The notes: generated by a model not told the origin, from the sequence alone. A stretch of 64,000 bases of DNA from Vibrio lentus (GCF_002875945.1 NZ_MCZK01000166.1:23717-87716); one strand, 5' to 3'. Positions 9,237 to 18,397 are shown, counted from the stretch's first letter. Numbers and translations: made by a program.

Positions 9237-10040
9237 TTACTTCAGCATACCTTCGTTTGCGTTCTCACGAACGTGCTTAAGAATAGACTTAACACCACGT
9301 GCGCTTGAAGCAACAACATTACCAGAAGTCATGTAATCAGTACCGCCAGCAAAGTCAGTCATGATAGCACCAGCTTCACGAGCGATTAGATCGCCAGCTG
9401 CTAGATCCCATGGTTTAAGGCCTAGTTCTAGGTAACCGTCAACACGGCCAGCCGCTAGGTAACATAGGTCAAGAGCTGGAGAACCAGTACGACGGAAGTC
9501 AGCACAGTCAACGAATAGACCAGTGATGATTTTCATGAAAGATTCAGAATGTTGTTTTTGCTTGAATGGGAAGCCAGTAGCAAGAACAGTACCTTGAAGG
9601 TCTTTAAGTTGAGTAACACGCATACGAGCGTTGTTAAGTTGTGCGCCAGCGCCACGTTGAGCTGTGAATAGCTCGTTTAGCATTGGATCATAAACACAAG
9701 CAACTTCTGTACGACCGTTCATGCGAACAGCGATAGATACTGAGAAGTGAGGGAAACCTTTTACAAAGTTGTTGGTGCCATCTAGTGGGTCAACGATCCA
9801 TTGTACGTCAGAGTCTTTACCTTCAGTTAGGCCTGACTCTTCAGAAATAATGCTGTGCTCTGGGTAAGATGATTTGATTGTCTCAATAATCATGTACTCA
9901 GCTTCTTGAGCAATGTTAGTAACGTAATCGTTGTTACCTTTTAGAGACGTTTCGATCTTATCAGTTGTTTCTAGAGATTTAGCAATATGGTTGCCAGCTT
10001 TACGCGCAGCGCGTATCGCAATGTTTAGCATTGGATGCAT
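9237..10040 (-). CDS. suhB: Inositol-1-monophosphatase family protein SuhB
   Basis: SuhB hydrolyses inositol phosphates in vitro and in E. coli also acts with the Nus factors in rRNA transcription antitermination. The metal-binding residues E67 (ISEESG), D84 and D87 (WIVDPLDGTNNF) and the C-terminal motif KPWDLAAGDLI are all present. The start at 10040 gives 267 residues, identical in length to the E. coli protein. An in-frame Met at 10142 would add 34 residues unrelated to the family. It is divergent from trmJ, as in E. coli. Confidence 0.95.
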   Translation of the reverse strand: MHPMLNIAIRAARKAGNHIAKSLETTDKIETSLKGNNDYVTNIAQEAEYMIIETIKSSYPEHSIISEESGLTEGKDSDVQWIVDPLDGTNNFVKGFPHFSVSIAVRMNGRTEVACVYDPMLNELFTAQRGAGAQLNNARMRVTQLKDLQGTVLATGFPFKQKQHSESFMKIITGLFVDCADFRRTGSPALDLCYLAAGRVDGYLELGLKPWDLAAGDLIAREAGAIMTDFAGGTDYMTSGNVVASSARGVKSILKHVRENANEGMLK

Positions 10041-10220
10041 AGGTTTTTCCCACAAGATGTTAAAGAACAGTTTAAAGCGGCGGCGAGTATACCAAATTTT
10101 TTGCAAAAGGGAAGTGGTTGTTTTTTGAACTCTTGAATTCACATTACGAGAAGGGTCTGACCATTTTACTTAGCTATGTGTTAATATCTCGCGATTATTT
10201 TTAAAGTGGTGTCATATAGC

Positions 10221-10949
10221 ATGTTAGACAATGTAAAAGTCGTTCTGGTTGGTACGTCTCATTCGGGAAATATCGGATCAGCAGCTCGCGCAATGAAAGT
10301 GATGGGTTTGAGTCAATTGGTTCTTGTCGATCCTCAATGTGAAGTTGACGAGCAGACCTTAGCACTGGCAGCGGGTGCAGGTGACATCGCAGAAAATGCG
10401 ACGATTGTTTCTACACTGGATGAAGCAGTAAAAGACTGTGGTTTGGTGGTAGGTTCGAGTGCGCGTTCACGTACGCTCGAATGGCCAATGCTTGAGCCGC
10501 GTGAATGTGGTGAAAAGTTTGCAGTTGAAGGTCAAAAACACCCTGTAGCGTTAGTCTTTGGCCGTGAGCGTACTGGTCTAACAAATGATGAACTACAAAA
10601 GTGTCATTACCATGTGTGTATCCCTGCGAATCCTGAGTACAGTTCACTGAACCTAGCAATGGCGGTACAAACGCTAAGCTATGAAGTTCGCGTGGCACAC
10701 CTTGATATGGTTGCTAGCCAATATCAGCCGCAGCAACAAGATGACTATCCTCGTCACGAAGAACTAGAAATGTTCTACGAACACCTTGAAAAAGTGATCA
10801 TCGATACCCAATTTATCTCTAAGGACAAGCCTGGTCAGGTGATGAACAAGCTACGTCGTCTATTCAGTCGAGCTCGTCCAGAACTGCAAGAGATCAATAC
10901 TCTACGTGGTATTTTGACCTCAATTGAGAAGAGTAATAAAGATAAATAA
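10221..10949 (+). CDS. trmJ: tRNA (cytidine/uridine-2'-O-)-methyltransferase TrmJ
   Basis: TrmJ 2'-O-methylates position 32 of certain tRNAs using SAM. The 242-residue protein has an N-terminal SPOUT domain with the knot motifs (GTSHSGNIGSAARAMKVMG, FGRERTGLTNDEL, SSLNLAMAVQ) and a helical C-terminal extension. The ATG at 10221 is preferred to the upstream GTG at 10206, matching the family N-terminus. It precedes iscR, the same order as in E. coli. Confidence 0.94.
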   Translation: MLDNVKVVLVGTSHSGNIGSAARAMKVMGLSQLVLVDPQCEVDEQTLALAAGAGDIAENATIVSTLDEAVKDCGLVVGSSARSRTLEWPMLEPRECGEKFAVEGQKHPVALVFGRERTGLTNDELQKCHYHVCIPANPEYSSLNLAMAVQTLSYEVRVAHLDMVASQYQPQQQDDYPRHEELEMFYEHLEKVIIDTQFISKDKPGQVMNKLRRLFSRARPELQEINTLRGILTSIEKSNKDK

Positions 10950-10973
10950 AGCCCATGCAATAGGTAGGGGTGA

Positions 10974-10998
10974 ATACCTGACTAAAATAGTCAACTAA
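10974..10998 (+). promoter_or_regulatory. IscR type-1 binding site A
   Basis: The 25-base site begins ATACCTGACT, continues AAAATAGTCAACTAA, and fits the known type-1 IscR consensus at 24 of 25 positions by hand comparison. It lies 68 bases upstream of iscR and directly abuts site B. Type-1 sites are bound by [2Fe-2S]-IscR to repress the isc operon. Confidence 0.85.
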
Positions 10999-11023
10999 AT
11001 ACTTGACCAATTTAGTCGGGTAT
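10999..11023 (+). promoter_or_regulatory. IscR type-1 binding site B, overlapping the iscR -35 region
   Basis: The 25-base site begins ATACTTGACC and ends TTTAGTCGGGTAT, again 24 of 25 consensus positions. A likely -35 hexamer, TTGACC (11003-11008), lies inside the site, so IscR binding would block RNA polymerase. The -10 element is poorly defined. Confidence 0.85.
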
Positions 11024-11065
11024 GGGAAAATTCCAACCACATAAACAATGTGGATACGGTGTGAT

Positions 11066-11587
11066 ATGAAACTTACATCTAAAGGAAGATATGCGGTAAC
11101 AGCTATGCTAGATGTAGCACTGCATTCGCAAAAAAGCCCAGTTCCTCTGGCTGACATTTCAGAGCGACAGGGTATTTCGTTATCTTACTTAGAACAGCTA
11201 TTTTCTAAGTTACGTAAAGCTGGCTTAGTTGCTAGTGTTCGTGGTCCTGGTGGTGGTTACCGCCTAGGTGCTGAAGCGGGCGACATCGCTGTCGGAACTG
11301 TGATTGCTGCAGTAGACGAATCAGTTGATGCAACTAAGTGCCACGGTAGAGCAGATTGCCAAGGTGGTAGTCGTTGTTTAACTCACACCTTATGGCGTGA
11401 TTTAAGCTCCCGTATTAGCAGCTTCTTAAATGACATTACGCTCGGTGAGCTAATGAAAGATAACGAAGTTTTACAGATTTCTGATCGTCAAGATATCGAT
11501 CTTGCGGTTAATAATGGTTTTGCACAAAAAAATACGAGCACTACAACGATTAGTGCAGCACCTCACGGTGTTAATGCCCGCTCTTAG
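11066..11587 (+). CDS. iscR: Fe-S cluster-sensing regulator IscR
   Basis: IscR is an Rrf2-family regulator that senses Fe-S status through a [2Fe-2S] cluster and represses the isc operon when cluster-loaded. The winged helix is at the N-terminus (MKLTSKGRYAVTAMLDVALH onward), with the recognition region ISLSYLEQLFSKLRKAGLV. The cluster ligands C92, C98, C104 and H107 are all present. The 173-residue form starting at 11066 matches the family; the Met at 11048 is upstream of the conserved N-terminus. It is the first gene of the operon and carries its own operators just upstream. Confidence 0.96.
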   Translation: MKLTSKGRYAVTAMLDVALHSQKSPVPLADISERQGISLSYLEQLFSKLRKAGLVASVRGPGGGYRLGAEAGDIAVGTVIAAVDESVDATKCHGRADCQGGSRCLTHTLWRDLSSRISSFLNDITLGELMKDNEVLQISDRQDIDLAVNNGFAQKNTSTTTISAAPHGVNARS

Positions 11588-11614
11588 CGGTCAGTTTTTA
11601 CATTGGAGTAGAAA

Positions 11615-12829
11615 ATGAAACTGCCTATTTACTTTGACTATTCAGCTACATGTCCAGTCGATCCACGTGTTGCTGAAAAGATGGTTCAGTGTATGACGAT
11701 GGATGGTAACTTCGGTAACCCTGCGTCTCGTTCACACCGTTATGGCTGGCAGGCAGAAGAATCAGTAGATAATGCTCGTGAGCAAATTGCCGATCTACTA
11801 AATGCAGACCCACGTGAAATTGTTTTCACGTCAGGTGCTACAGAGTCAGACAACCTTGCGATTAAAGGTGCAGCGCACTTTTATGAGAAGAAAGGTAAGC
11901 ACGTAATTACGTGTAAAACAGAACATAAAGCGGTTCTTGATCCATGTCGCCAACTAGAGCGTGAAGGTTTTGAGGTTACATACCTTGATCCAGAAGCTAA
12001 CGGCATCATCGATCTAGACAAGCTACAAGCTGCAATGCGTGAAGATACAGTTCTTGTTTCTATCATGCACGTGAACAACGAGATTGGTGTAATCCAAGAT
12101 ATCGCTGCAATCGGCGAGTTATGTCGCTCACGCAAGATCATCTTCCACGTTGATGCGGCTCAGTCTGCGGGTAAAATCCCACTAGACGTAAAAGAGATGA
12201 AAGTAGACCTTATTTCATTTTCTGCACACAAAGCATATGGCCCTAAAGGCATCGGTGCTTTGTACGTTCGTCGTAAGCCACGTATTCGCCTAGAAGCGCA
12301 AATGCACGGTGGCGGTCATGAACGTGGTTTCCGTTCTGGTACGCTTGCAACTCACCAAATCGTGGGTATGGGCGAAGCATTTGCTATCGCTAAGCAAGAT
12401 ATGCAGAAAGATTACGATCACGCACTAGCACTTCGTGAACGCCTACTTAAAGGTGTTCAAGATCTAGAAGCAGTAACCGTAAATGGCGACTTAGACCAAC
12501 GTGTACCACACAACCTAAACGTGAGCTTCGCTTTCGTTGAAGGTGAGTCTCTGCTTATGTCTCTGAAAGACCTAGCAGTATCATCAGGTTCTGCATGTAC
12601 ATCAGCAAGCCTAGAGCCTTCATATGTTCTGCGTGCTCTTGGTCTAAACGATGAACTGGCACACAGCTCAGTACGTTTCTCATTCGGCCGTTTCACAACG
12701 GAAGAAGAAATCGACTACGCGATTGCACAAATTCGTGTAGCGGTAAACAAATTACGCGACATGTCTCCTCTATGGGATATGTATAAAGAAGGGATTGATT
12801 TGAACACTGTTGAGTGGGCTCATCACTAA
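11615..12829 (+). CDS. iscS: Cysteine desulfurase IscS
   Basis: IscS is a PLP enzyme that converts cysteine to alanine and passes sulfane sulfur to IscU and to tRNA-thiolation enzymes. The 404-residue length equals the E. coli enzyme. The PLP lysine K206 (SFSAHKAYGPKG) and the persulfide-carrying C328 (SSGSACTSASLEP) are at the expected positions. It follows iscR by 27 bases with a GGAG ribosome-binding site and precedes iscU by 33 bases. Confidence 0.98.
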   Translation: MKLPIYFDYSATCPVDPRVAEKMVQCMTMDGNFGNPASRSHRYGWQAEESVDNAREQIADLLNADPREIVFTSGATESDNLAIKGAAHFYEKKGKHVITCKTEHKAVLDPCRQLEREGFEVTYLDPEANGIIDLDKLQAAMREDTVLVSIMHVNNEIGVIQDIAAIGELCRSRKIIFHVDAAQSAGKIPLDVKEMKVDLISFSAHKAYGPKGIGALYVRRKPRIRLEAQMHGGGHERGFRSGTLATHQIVGMGEAFAIAKQDMQKDYDHALALRERLLKGVQDLEAVTVNGDLDQRVPHNLNVSFAFVEGESLLMSLKDLAVSSGSACTSASLEPSYVLRALGLNDELAHSSVRFSFGRFTTEEEIDYAIAQIRVAVNKLRDMSPLWDMYKEGIDLNTVEWAHH

Positions 12830-12862
12830 TCTCACGGAAATAGAGGATTCGAGGTAACTATC

Positions 12863-13240
12863 ATGGCATATAGCGAAAAAGTAATTGATCACTACGAAAA
12901 CCCACGTAACGTAGGTTCGTTTGATAAAGAAGACCCAAGTGTAGGTAGCGGCATGGTTGGCGCACCGGCTTGTGGTGACGTAATGAAACTGCAAATCAAA
13001 GTATCTGCAGAAGGTATTATTGAAGACGCAAAATTCAAGACTTACGGTTGCGGTAGCGCAATCGCTTCTAGCTCACTAGTTACAGAGTGGGTTAAAGGTA
13101 AAAGTATTGATGAAGCAGCTGCTATTAAAAACTCTGAAATCGCAGAAGAGCTTGAGTTGCCACCAGTGAAAGTTCACTGTTCAATTCTTGCTGAAGATGC
13201 AATCAAAGCAGCTGTTGCGGATTACAAAAAGAAGCACTAA
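12863..13240 (+). CDS. iscU: Fe-S cluster assembly scaffold IscU
   Basis: IscU is the scaffold on which [2Fe-2S] and [4Fe-4S] clusters are built. The ligand cysteines C37, C63 and C106 and the key D39 are present, and the LPPVK motif recognised by HscA is at residues 99-103. The length of 125 residues is close to the family norm. It sits between iscS (sulfur donor) and iscA in the standard order. Confidence 0.98.
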   Translation: MAYSEKVIDHYENPRNVGSFDKEDPSVGSGMVGAPACGDVMKLQIKVSAEGIIEDAKFKTYGCGSAIASSSLVTEWVKGKSIDEAAAIKNSEIAEELELPPVKVHCSILAEDAIKAAVADYKKKH

Positions 13241-13283
13241 TCGCTTCAATACCGTAATCACGTCGACAAAATAAGTAATATTT

Positions 13284-13304
13284 GGGAGCACCCTTTGTGC
13301 TCCC
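13284..13304 (+). other. RNA hairpin between iscU and iscA
   Basis: A perfect 8-bp stem (GGGAGCAC/GTGCTCCC) with a 5-base loop and no T tail. It is not a convincing terminator; an mRNA processing or stability element inside the isc transcript is more likely (inference). Confidence 0.55.
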
Positions 13305-13343
13305 ACCTGAGTTCTCAATTTATATAAAACACAAGGTTGTAGT

Positions 13344-13667
13344 ATGGCCATCACCATGACAGATACGGCAGCAAGCCGAGTTCAAGCTTTCCTAGATAAC
13401 CGTGGTAAAGGTCTCGGGTTACGCTTAGCAGTAAAAACTACTGGCTGTTCGGGTATGGCGTATGTACTGGAATTCGTTGACGAGCTTAACGAAGAAGACG
13501 AAGTGTTTGAGCATTCAGGTGTTAAGGTCATCATTGATCCAAAGAGCCTAGTATACCTAGACGGTACTGAGCTTGATTATGTAAAAGAAGGCCTAAACGA
13601 AGGTTTTGAATTCAACAACCCTAACGCGAAAGGCGAATGTGGTTGTGGTGAGAGCTTCAATGTTTAA
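13344..13667 (+). CDS. iscA: A-type Fe-S carrier IscA
   Basis: IscA carries iron or assembled clusters to target apoproteins. The three conserved cysteines C35 (TTGCSGMAY), C99 and C101 (GECGCGESF) are present in a 107-residue protein, the usual length. It is separated from iscU by a 103-base spacer containing a strong hairpin. Confidence 0.96.
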   Translation: MAITMTDTAASRVQAFLDNRGKGLGLRLAVKTTGCSGMAYVLEFVDELNEEDEVFEHSGVKVIIDPKSLVYLDGTELDYVKEGLNEGFEFNNPNAKGECGCGESFNV

Positions 13668-13705
13668 ACGCTTGAGTCGTTAAGCGTTGTAAGCGAAGAA
13701 TAAAA

Positions 13706-13729
13706 TTAGGCTCTGAACAAAGAGCCTAA
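13706..13729 (+). other. RNA hairpin between iscA and hscB
   Basis: A 9-bp perfect stem (TTAGGCTCT/AGAGCCTAA) with a 6-base loop and no T tail, 18 bases before hscB. It probably marks a processing or partial attenuation point that lets scaffold and chaperone genes be expressed at different levels (inference). Confidence 0.5.
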
Positions 13730-13747
13730 ACTTAGGACCACCTTTAC

Positions 13748-14263
13748 ATGAATCATTTCGAATTATTTGGGCTACCACTTCAGTTTCAACTGGATGGTAG
13801 CCTTCTTTCTTCTCAGTTTAGAGATCTGCAACGCCAATTCCATCCTGATAAATTTGCGATAGCTTCTGAGCGTGACCGCTTATTAGCCGTGCAAAAAGCG
13901 GCACAAATCAACGATGCGTACCAGGTATTGAAGAATCCAATCAGCCGAGCAGAATACCTGTTGGTTCAACACGGAGAAGACATTCGTGGCGAACAACAAA
14001 CCATGCAAGATCCTATGTTCCTGATGGAGCAAATGGAACTGCGTGAAGAGCTGGAAGATATCGCAGACAGTTCTGACCCTGAAGATGCGCTATTTGCATT
14101 TGAAGGCAAGGTTAGCAAAATGTATAAACAACAATTAAGTGCTATCCAACAAGAACTCGAAAGCGAAGCTTGGCTAGAAGCTGCAGACCGAGTAAGAAAG
14201 CTTAAGTTTATTGCAAAATTAAAGAATGAAATCGAATTAGTTGAAGATCGTTTGATCGGCTAG
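13748..14263 (+). CDS. hscB: Fe-S assembly co-chaperone HscB
   Basis: HscB is the J-protein that delivers IscU to HscA and stimulates its ATPase. The 171-residue protein has an N-terminal J domain with the HPD motif at residues 32-34 (RQFHPDKF) and a helical C-terminal IscU-binding domain. It lies 22 bases before the chosen hscA start. Confidence 0.95.
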   Translation: MNHFELFGLPLQFQLDGSLLSSQFRDLQRQFHPDKFAIASERDRLLAVQKAAQINDAYQVLKNPISRAEYLLVQHGEDIRGEQQTMQDPMFLMEQMELREELEDIADSSDPEDALFAFEGKVSKMYKQQLSAIQQELESEAWLEAADRVRKLKFIAKLKNEIELVEDRLIG

Positions 14264-14285
14264 TTTGTATAACAAGGACACATCC

Positions 14286-16136
14286 ATGGCACTACTTCAG
14301 ATTGCAGAACCAGGGCAAAGCGCCGCTCCTCACCAGCACAAGCTTGCAGTGGGTATTGATTTAGGTACAACAAACTCGTTGGTTGCTGCAGTACGCAGTG
14401 GCGAGGCGAGCACACTTGTTGATCAACAAGGTCGAAGCATTTTACCTTCAGTTGTTCACTACCAGTCGGAATCTTATACGACTGGCGATGAAGCTCGTGC
14501 TAACGCGCAGACTGACCCTAAAAATACCATTATCTCAGTAAAGCGATTAATTGGTCGCTCACTGTCGGATATTCAACAGCGATACCCGTCTCTGCCATAT
14601 CAGTTTGAAGAAAGTGATAATGGTCTACCTGTGATCCGTACAGAACAAGGCAACAAGAACCCAATTCAGGTTTCTGCTGATATTCTACGAGCGCTTGGCC
14701 AACGTGCTGAGTCTACGCTAGGCGGTGAATTATCTGGCGCCGTGATTACGGTTCCTGCGTATTTTGATGATGCACAGCGTGCGGGTACGAAAGACGCGGC
14801 TCAACTTGCTGGTCTTCACGTATTACGTCTTCTTAATGAACCTACTGCGGCAGCGATTGCTTACGGTTTGGATTCAGGCAAAGAAGGCGTGATTGCGGTT
14901 TATGACCTTGGCGGTGGCACGTTTGATATCTCTATCCTACGCCTGTCTAAAGGTGTCTTTGAAGTATTAGCAACAGGTGGTGACTCTGCATTAGGCGGAG
15001 ACGACTTTGACCACTTGATCGCAGAACACTCCCAAGAGCAAATGGGCTTAACAGAGCTTACAGCAGAACAGAATCGTATCCTTTTGGATGCTGCAACAGA
15101 CGCTAAGATAGGTTTATCTGAAACTGAAAGCGTTGATGTTGAAGTGTTAGGTTGGTCTGGTTCGTTAACTCGTGAAGAGTTTGAAGGCATCATCAAGCCA
15201 TTGGTTAAGAAAACACTGCTTTCGTGCCGTCGTGCATTGAAAGATGCTGAAGTTGACGCGGATGATGTTCTAGAAGTAGTGATGGTCGGCGGTTCAACTC
15301 GTACATTGCTTGTACGTGAAATGGTGGGTGACTTTTTTGGTCGTACGCCACTAACCAGCATTAACCCTGATGAAGTGGTTGCGATTGGTGCTTCTATCCA
15401 AGCGGACATTTTAGTAGGCAACAAGCCTGACTCTGAAATGCTATTGCTTGATGTTATCCCGCTTTCTCTAGGTATCGAAACCATGGGTGGCTTGGTCGAA
15501 AAGATCATTCCACGCAATACCACGATCCCTGTTGCTCGCGCACAAGAATTTACCACGTTCAAAGACGGTCAAACTGCAATGACAGTGCACACCGTGCAAG
15601 GCGAACGTGAGATGGTTGATGACTGTCGTTCATTGGCTCGTTTTGCTCTGAAAGGCATTCCACCAATGGCGGCTGGCGCGGCGCATATTCGTGTGACTTA
15701 CCAAGTAGACGCTGATGGCCTGCTATCGGTTACCGCTATGGAGAAGAGCACAGGTGTTCAAGCTGAGATTCAGGTTAAACCGTCTTACGGCTTAAGTGAT
15801 AATGAAGTGGCGAATATGCTGAAAGATTCGATGACGTTTGCTAAAGAAGACATGCAAGCGCGTGCTCTAGCTGAACAACGTGTAGAAGCGGATCGTGTTA
15901 TCGAAGGCCTTATTGCAGCAATGCAAGCGGATGGCGATGAGCTGCTTGATGAGCCAGAAAAGCAGCAACTTCTGCAAGCTATTGAGGCACTGATTGAAGT
16001 GCGCAATGGCGAAAGCGCTGATGCCATCGAACTAGAAATTAAGAATACCGACAAAGCGAGCCAAGACTTTGCTTCTCGTCGTATGGATAAATCAATTCGA
16101 GCTGCACTGTCAGGTCAGTCAGTCGATAATATTTAA
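14286..16136 (+). CDS. hscA: Fe-S assembly Hsp70 chaperone HscA
   Basis: HscA is a specialised Hsp70 that acts on the LPPVK motif of IscU to promote cluster transfer. The ATPase domain signatures GIDLGTTNSLVAAV and YDLGGGTFDISIL and the substrate-binding domain are visible. The start at 14286 gives 616 residues, the same as E. coli HscA; an earlier in-frame codon at 14265 would overlap the hscB end and lacks conserved sequence. It is co-transcribed with hscB and fdx. Confidence 0.96.
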   Translation: MALLQIAEPGQSAAPHQHKLAVGIDLGTTNSLVAAVRSGEASTLVDQQGRSILPSVVHYQSESYTTGDEARANAQTDPKNTIISVKRLIGRSLSDIQQRYPSLPYQFEESDNGLPVIRTEQGNKNPIQVSADILRALGQRAESTLGGELSGAVITVPAYFDDAQRAGTKDAAQLAGLHVLRLLNEPTAAAIAYGLDSGKEGVIAVYDLGGGTFDISILRLSKGVFEVLATGGDSALGGDDFDHLIAEHSQEQMGLTELTAEQNRILLDAATDAKIGLSETESVDVEVLGWSGSLTREEFEGIIKPLVKKTLLSCRRALKDAEVDADDVLEVVMVGGSTRTLLVREMVGDFFGRTPLTSINPDEVVAIGASIQADILVGNKPDSEMLLLDVIPLSLGIETMGGLVEKIIPRNTTIPVARAQEFTTFKDGQTAMTVHTVQGEREMVDDCRSLARFALKGIPPMAAGAAHIRVTYQVDADGLLSVTAMEKSTGVQAEIQVKPSYGLSDNEVANMLKDSMTFAKEDMQARALAEQRVEADRVIEGLIAAMQADGDELLDEPEKQQLLQAIEALIEVRNGESADAIELEIKNTDKASQDFASRRMDKSIRAALSGQSVDNI

Positions 16137-16156
16137 TAGTTAGAGAATAGATAAAC

Positions 16157-16495
16157 ATGCCAAAGATTATTGTTTTACCTCACGAAGATCTATGTCCAGA
16201 AGGCGCTGTTTTAGAAGCAAAAACTGGTGAGACGGTTCTTGATGTTGCATTGAAGGCCGGTATTGGTATTGAACACGCATGTGAGAAGTCGTGTGCATGT
16301 ACTACATGTCATGTCGTGATTCGTGAAGGTTTCGACTCATTAGAAGAAAGTGATGACCTAGAAGACGACATGCTTGATAAAGCATGGGGTCTGGAAATGG
16401 AATCTCGTCTTGGTTGCCAAGCTAAAGTAGCTGATACAGACCTAGTAGTTGAAATTCCAAAGTACACATTGAACTTAGCTTCTGAAGAGCACTAA
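16157..16495 (+). CDS. fdx: [2Fe-2S] ferredoxin of the ISC system
   Basis: This adrenodoxin-type ferredoxin supplies electrons during cluster assembly. The ligands C42, C48, C51 and C87 are present (CEKSCACTTCHVV and RLGCQAK), with an extra C46. It has 112 residues, is acidic, and lies 20 bases downstream of hscA. Confidence 0.96.
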   Translation: MPKIIVLPHEDLCPEGAVLEAKTGETVLDVALKAGIGIEHACEKSCACTTCHVVIREGFDSLEESDDLEDDMLDKAWGLEMESRLGCQAKVADTDLVVEIPKYTLNLASEEH

Positions 16496-16587
16496 GAACT
16501 CTGCTCGACTAAACGTGTTAGTAAAATTGGCATAGAATATAAATCATTAAGATGACAAATCGTCGCTGATAAAGATAAGGAAGTGTT

Positions 16588-16788
16588 ATGAGCTTGAAAT
16601 GGATTGATTCGCGAGATATCGCGATTGAGCTATGTGATTTATACCCAGAGACTGATCCTAAAACCGTACGTTTTACGGACTTGCATCAATGGGTGTTAGA
16701 TCTTGAAGATTTTGATGATGAGCCGAATCACTCGAATGAGAAAATTTTAGAGGCCATTATTTTATGCTGGATGGATGAGATGGACTAA
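16588..16788 (+). CDS. iscX: ISC-associated regulator IscX
   Basis: IscX (YfhJ) is a small acidic protein that binds IscS and iron and modulates cluster assembly rate. The 66-residue product, beginning MSLKWIDSRDIAIELCD and ending CWMDEMD, is a standard IscX. It has an AAGGAAG ribosome-binding site and is the last gene of the operon. Confidence 0.95.
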   Translation: MSLKWIDSRDIAIELCDLYPETDPKTVRFTDLHQWVLDLEDFDDEPNHSNEKILEAIILCWMDEMD

Positions 16789-16863
16789 CCCTCTTGTTCT
16801 ATAATTTGGCCGTTGGTTGGAATTTACCCAATATAAAACACAGCCAAGTTAACAATTCTTACT

Positions 16864-16896
16864 AAAAAAAGCGGACCTTATGGTCCGTTTTTTTAT
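16864..16896 (+). terminator. Terminator of the isc operon
   Basis: An A-rich strand leads into CGGACC (16872-16877), a TTAT loop and GGTCCG (16882-16887), then a run of Ts. It is 75 bases after the iscX stop. Confidence 0.88.
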
Positions 16897-16995
16897 CAAA
16901 ATGACATTTTACTTCTACATAATGCTAACATCAGAGCGCTAATAAAAAATAATCAGAATCACTCACTCAACGTGGTTCAAAGACAAGGAGAAATC

Positions 16996-18291
16996 ATGTC
17001 TACACAGATGTCAGTATTTTTAAGTCAAGAAGCTGCCCAGCCTCAGTGGGGAGCAAGAGCTATCTTATCGTTTTCGGAAGCGGGAGCGACAATTCACATT
17101 GGTGAAGGCCACGATTTAGGTGCGGTTCAACGTGCTGGTCGTACGCTTGACGGACAAGGTATCGCACTGGTTGCACTTAGCGGTGAAGGTTGGGATCTAG
17201 AAAGTGTTTGGGCTTTTTACCAAGGCTACCGTGGACCAAAGAAAAAGAATGCATTGGAGTGGGATGCTCTAGCTGAAGCTGATCAAGTTGAATTAGAAGC
17301 ACGTATCCGCGCGACAGATTGGACTCGTGACATCATCAACAAAACGGCTGAAGAAGTTGCCCCTCGTCAATTAGCGACAATGGCAGCTGAATACATCAAG
17401 TCAGTGGCTCCAGCAGGCACTGTTAAAGCAAAAATCGTTAAAGACAAAGATCTCCTAACTGAAGGTTGGGAAGGCATCTACGCAGTAGGCCGCGGCTCTG
17501 AGCGTACTTCAGCAATGCTGCAACTGGATTTCAACCCAACTGGCGATGAAAACGCACCTGTGTTTGCTTGTCTTGTGGGTAAAGGTATCACTTTCGACTC
17601 TGGCGGTTACAGCATCAAGCCAGGTCAATTCATGACAGCAATGAAGGCTGACATGGGTGGTGCGGCGACTATTACGGGCGGTTTAGGTCTAGCGATCGAA
17701 CGTGGCCTAAACAAGCGTATCAAGCTTATCTTATGTTGTGCTGAGAACATGATCTCTGGTCGTGCATTGAAGCTTGGCGACATCATTACTTACAAAAATG
17801 GTAAGACAGTCGAGATCATGAATACCGATGCAGAAGGTCGCTTAGTTTTAGCTGATGGTCTGATGTTCGCAAGCGCACAGAATCCTGAGCTGATCATTGA
17901 CTGTGCAACGCTAACTGGCGCGGCTAAAAATGCATTAGGTAACGACTACCACGCACTATTGAGTTTCGATGATGAGTTGTCTCATCAAGCACTAACAGCT
18001 GCAAACCAAGAGAAAGAAGGCCTATGGTCATTGCCTCTTGCTGATTTCCACCGTGGTATGTTGCCTTCAAACTTTGCTGATCTTTCAAACATCAGCTCTG
18101 GTGATTACACACCGGGTGCAAGTACCGCTGCTGCGTTCCTTTCTTACTTTGTAGATGACTACAAAAAAGGTTGGATTCACATGGACTGCGCGGGTACTTA
18201 CCGTAAGTCATCAAGTGATAAGTGGGCTGCAGGCGCGACTGGTATGGGTGTTCGTACACTGGCTCGTCTTCTTATCGACCAAGCAAAATAA
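16996..18291 (+). CDS. pepB: Peptidase B, M17 leucyl aminopeptidase
   Basis: PepB is a cytoplasmic dinuclear-metal aminopeptidase that degrades peptides from the N-terminus. The M17 signature NTDAEGRLVLADGL and the metal and lysine region FDSGGYSIKPG...MKADMGGAA are present. The start at 16996 (MSTQMSVFLSQ) has AAGGAG five bases upstream; a Met-equivalent codon at 16972 would place this Shine-Dalgarno inside the gene. The 431 residues match E. coli PepB, which also follows iscX. Confidence 0.94.
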   Translation: MSTQMSVFLSQEAAQPQWGARAILSFSEAGATIHIGEGHDLGAVQRAGRTLDGQGIALVALSGEGWDLESVWAFYQGYRGPKKKNALEWDALAEADQVELEARIRATDWTRDIINKTAEEVAPRQLATMAAEYIKSVAPAGTVKAKIVKDKDLLTEGWEGIYAVGRGSERTSAMLQLDFNPTGDENAPVFACLVGKGITFDSGGYSIKPGQFMTAMKADMGGAATITGGLGLAIERGLNKRIKLILCCAENMISGRALKLGDIITYKNGKTVEIMNTDAEGRLVLADGLMFASAQNPELIIDCATLTGAAKNALGNDYHALLSFDDELSHQALTAANQEKEGLWSLPLADFHRGMLPSNFADLSNISSGDYTPGASTAAAFLSYFVDDYKKGWIHMDCAGTYRKSSSDKWAAGATGMGVRTLARLLIDQAK

Positions 18292-18302
18292 TAATAAGAG
18301 TG

Positions 18303-18326
18303 AGCGGTATTTCGATACCGCTTATT
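18303..18326 (+). terminator. Hairpin after pepB, weak terminator
   Basis: An 8-bp stem (AGCGGTAT/ATACCGCT) closed by a TTCG tetraloop 11 bases after the pepB stop. The T content after the stem is low, so termination may be partial. Confidence 0.55.
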
Positions 18327-18397
18327 CATAAACTCAGATCGAATGATCTCAGTAATTTCAGTATTTAATAACAAAAAAATGAAGTGAAGGAATCCCT

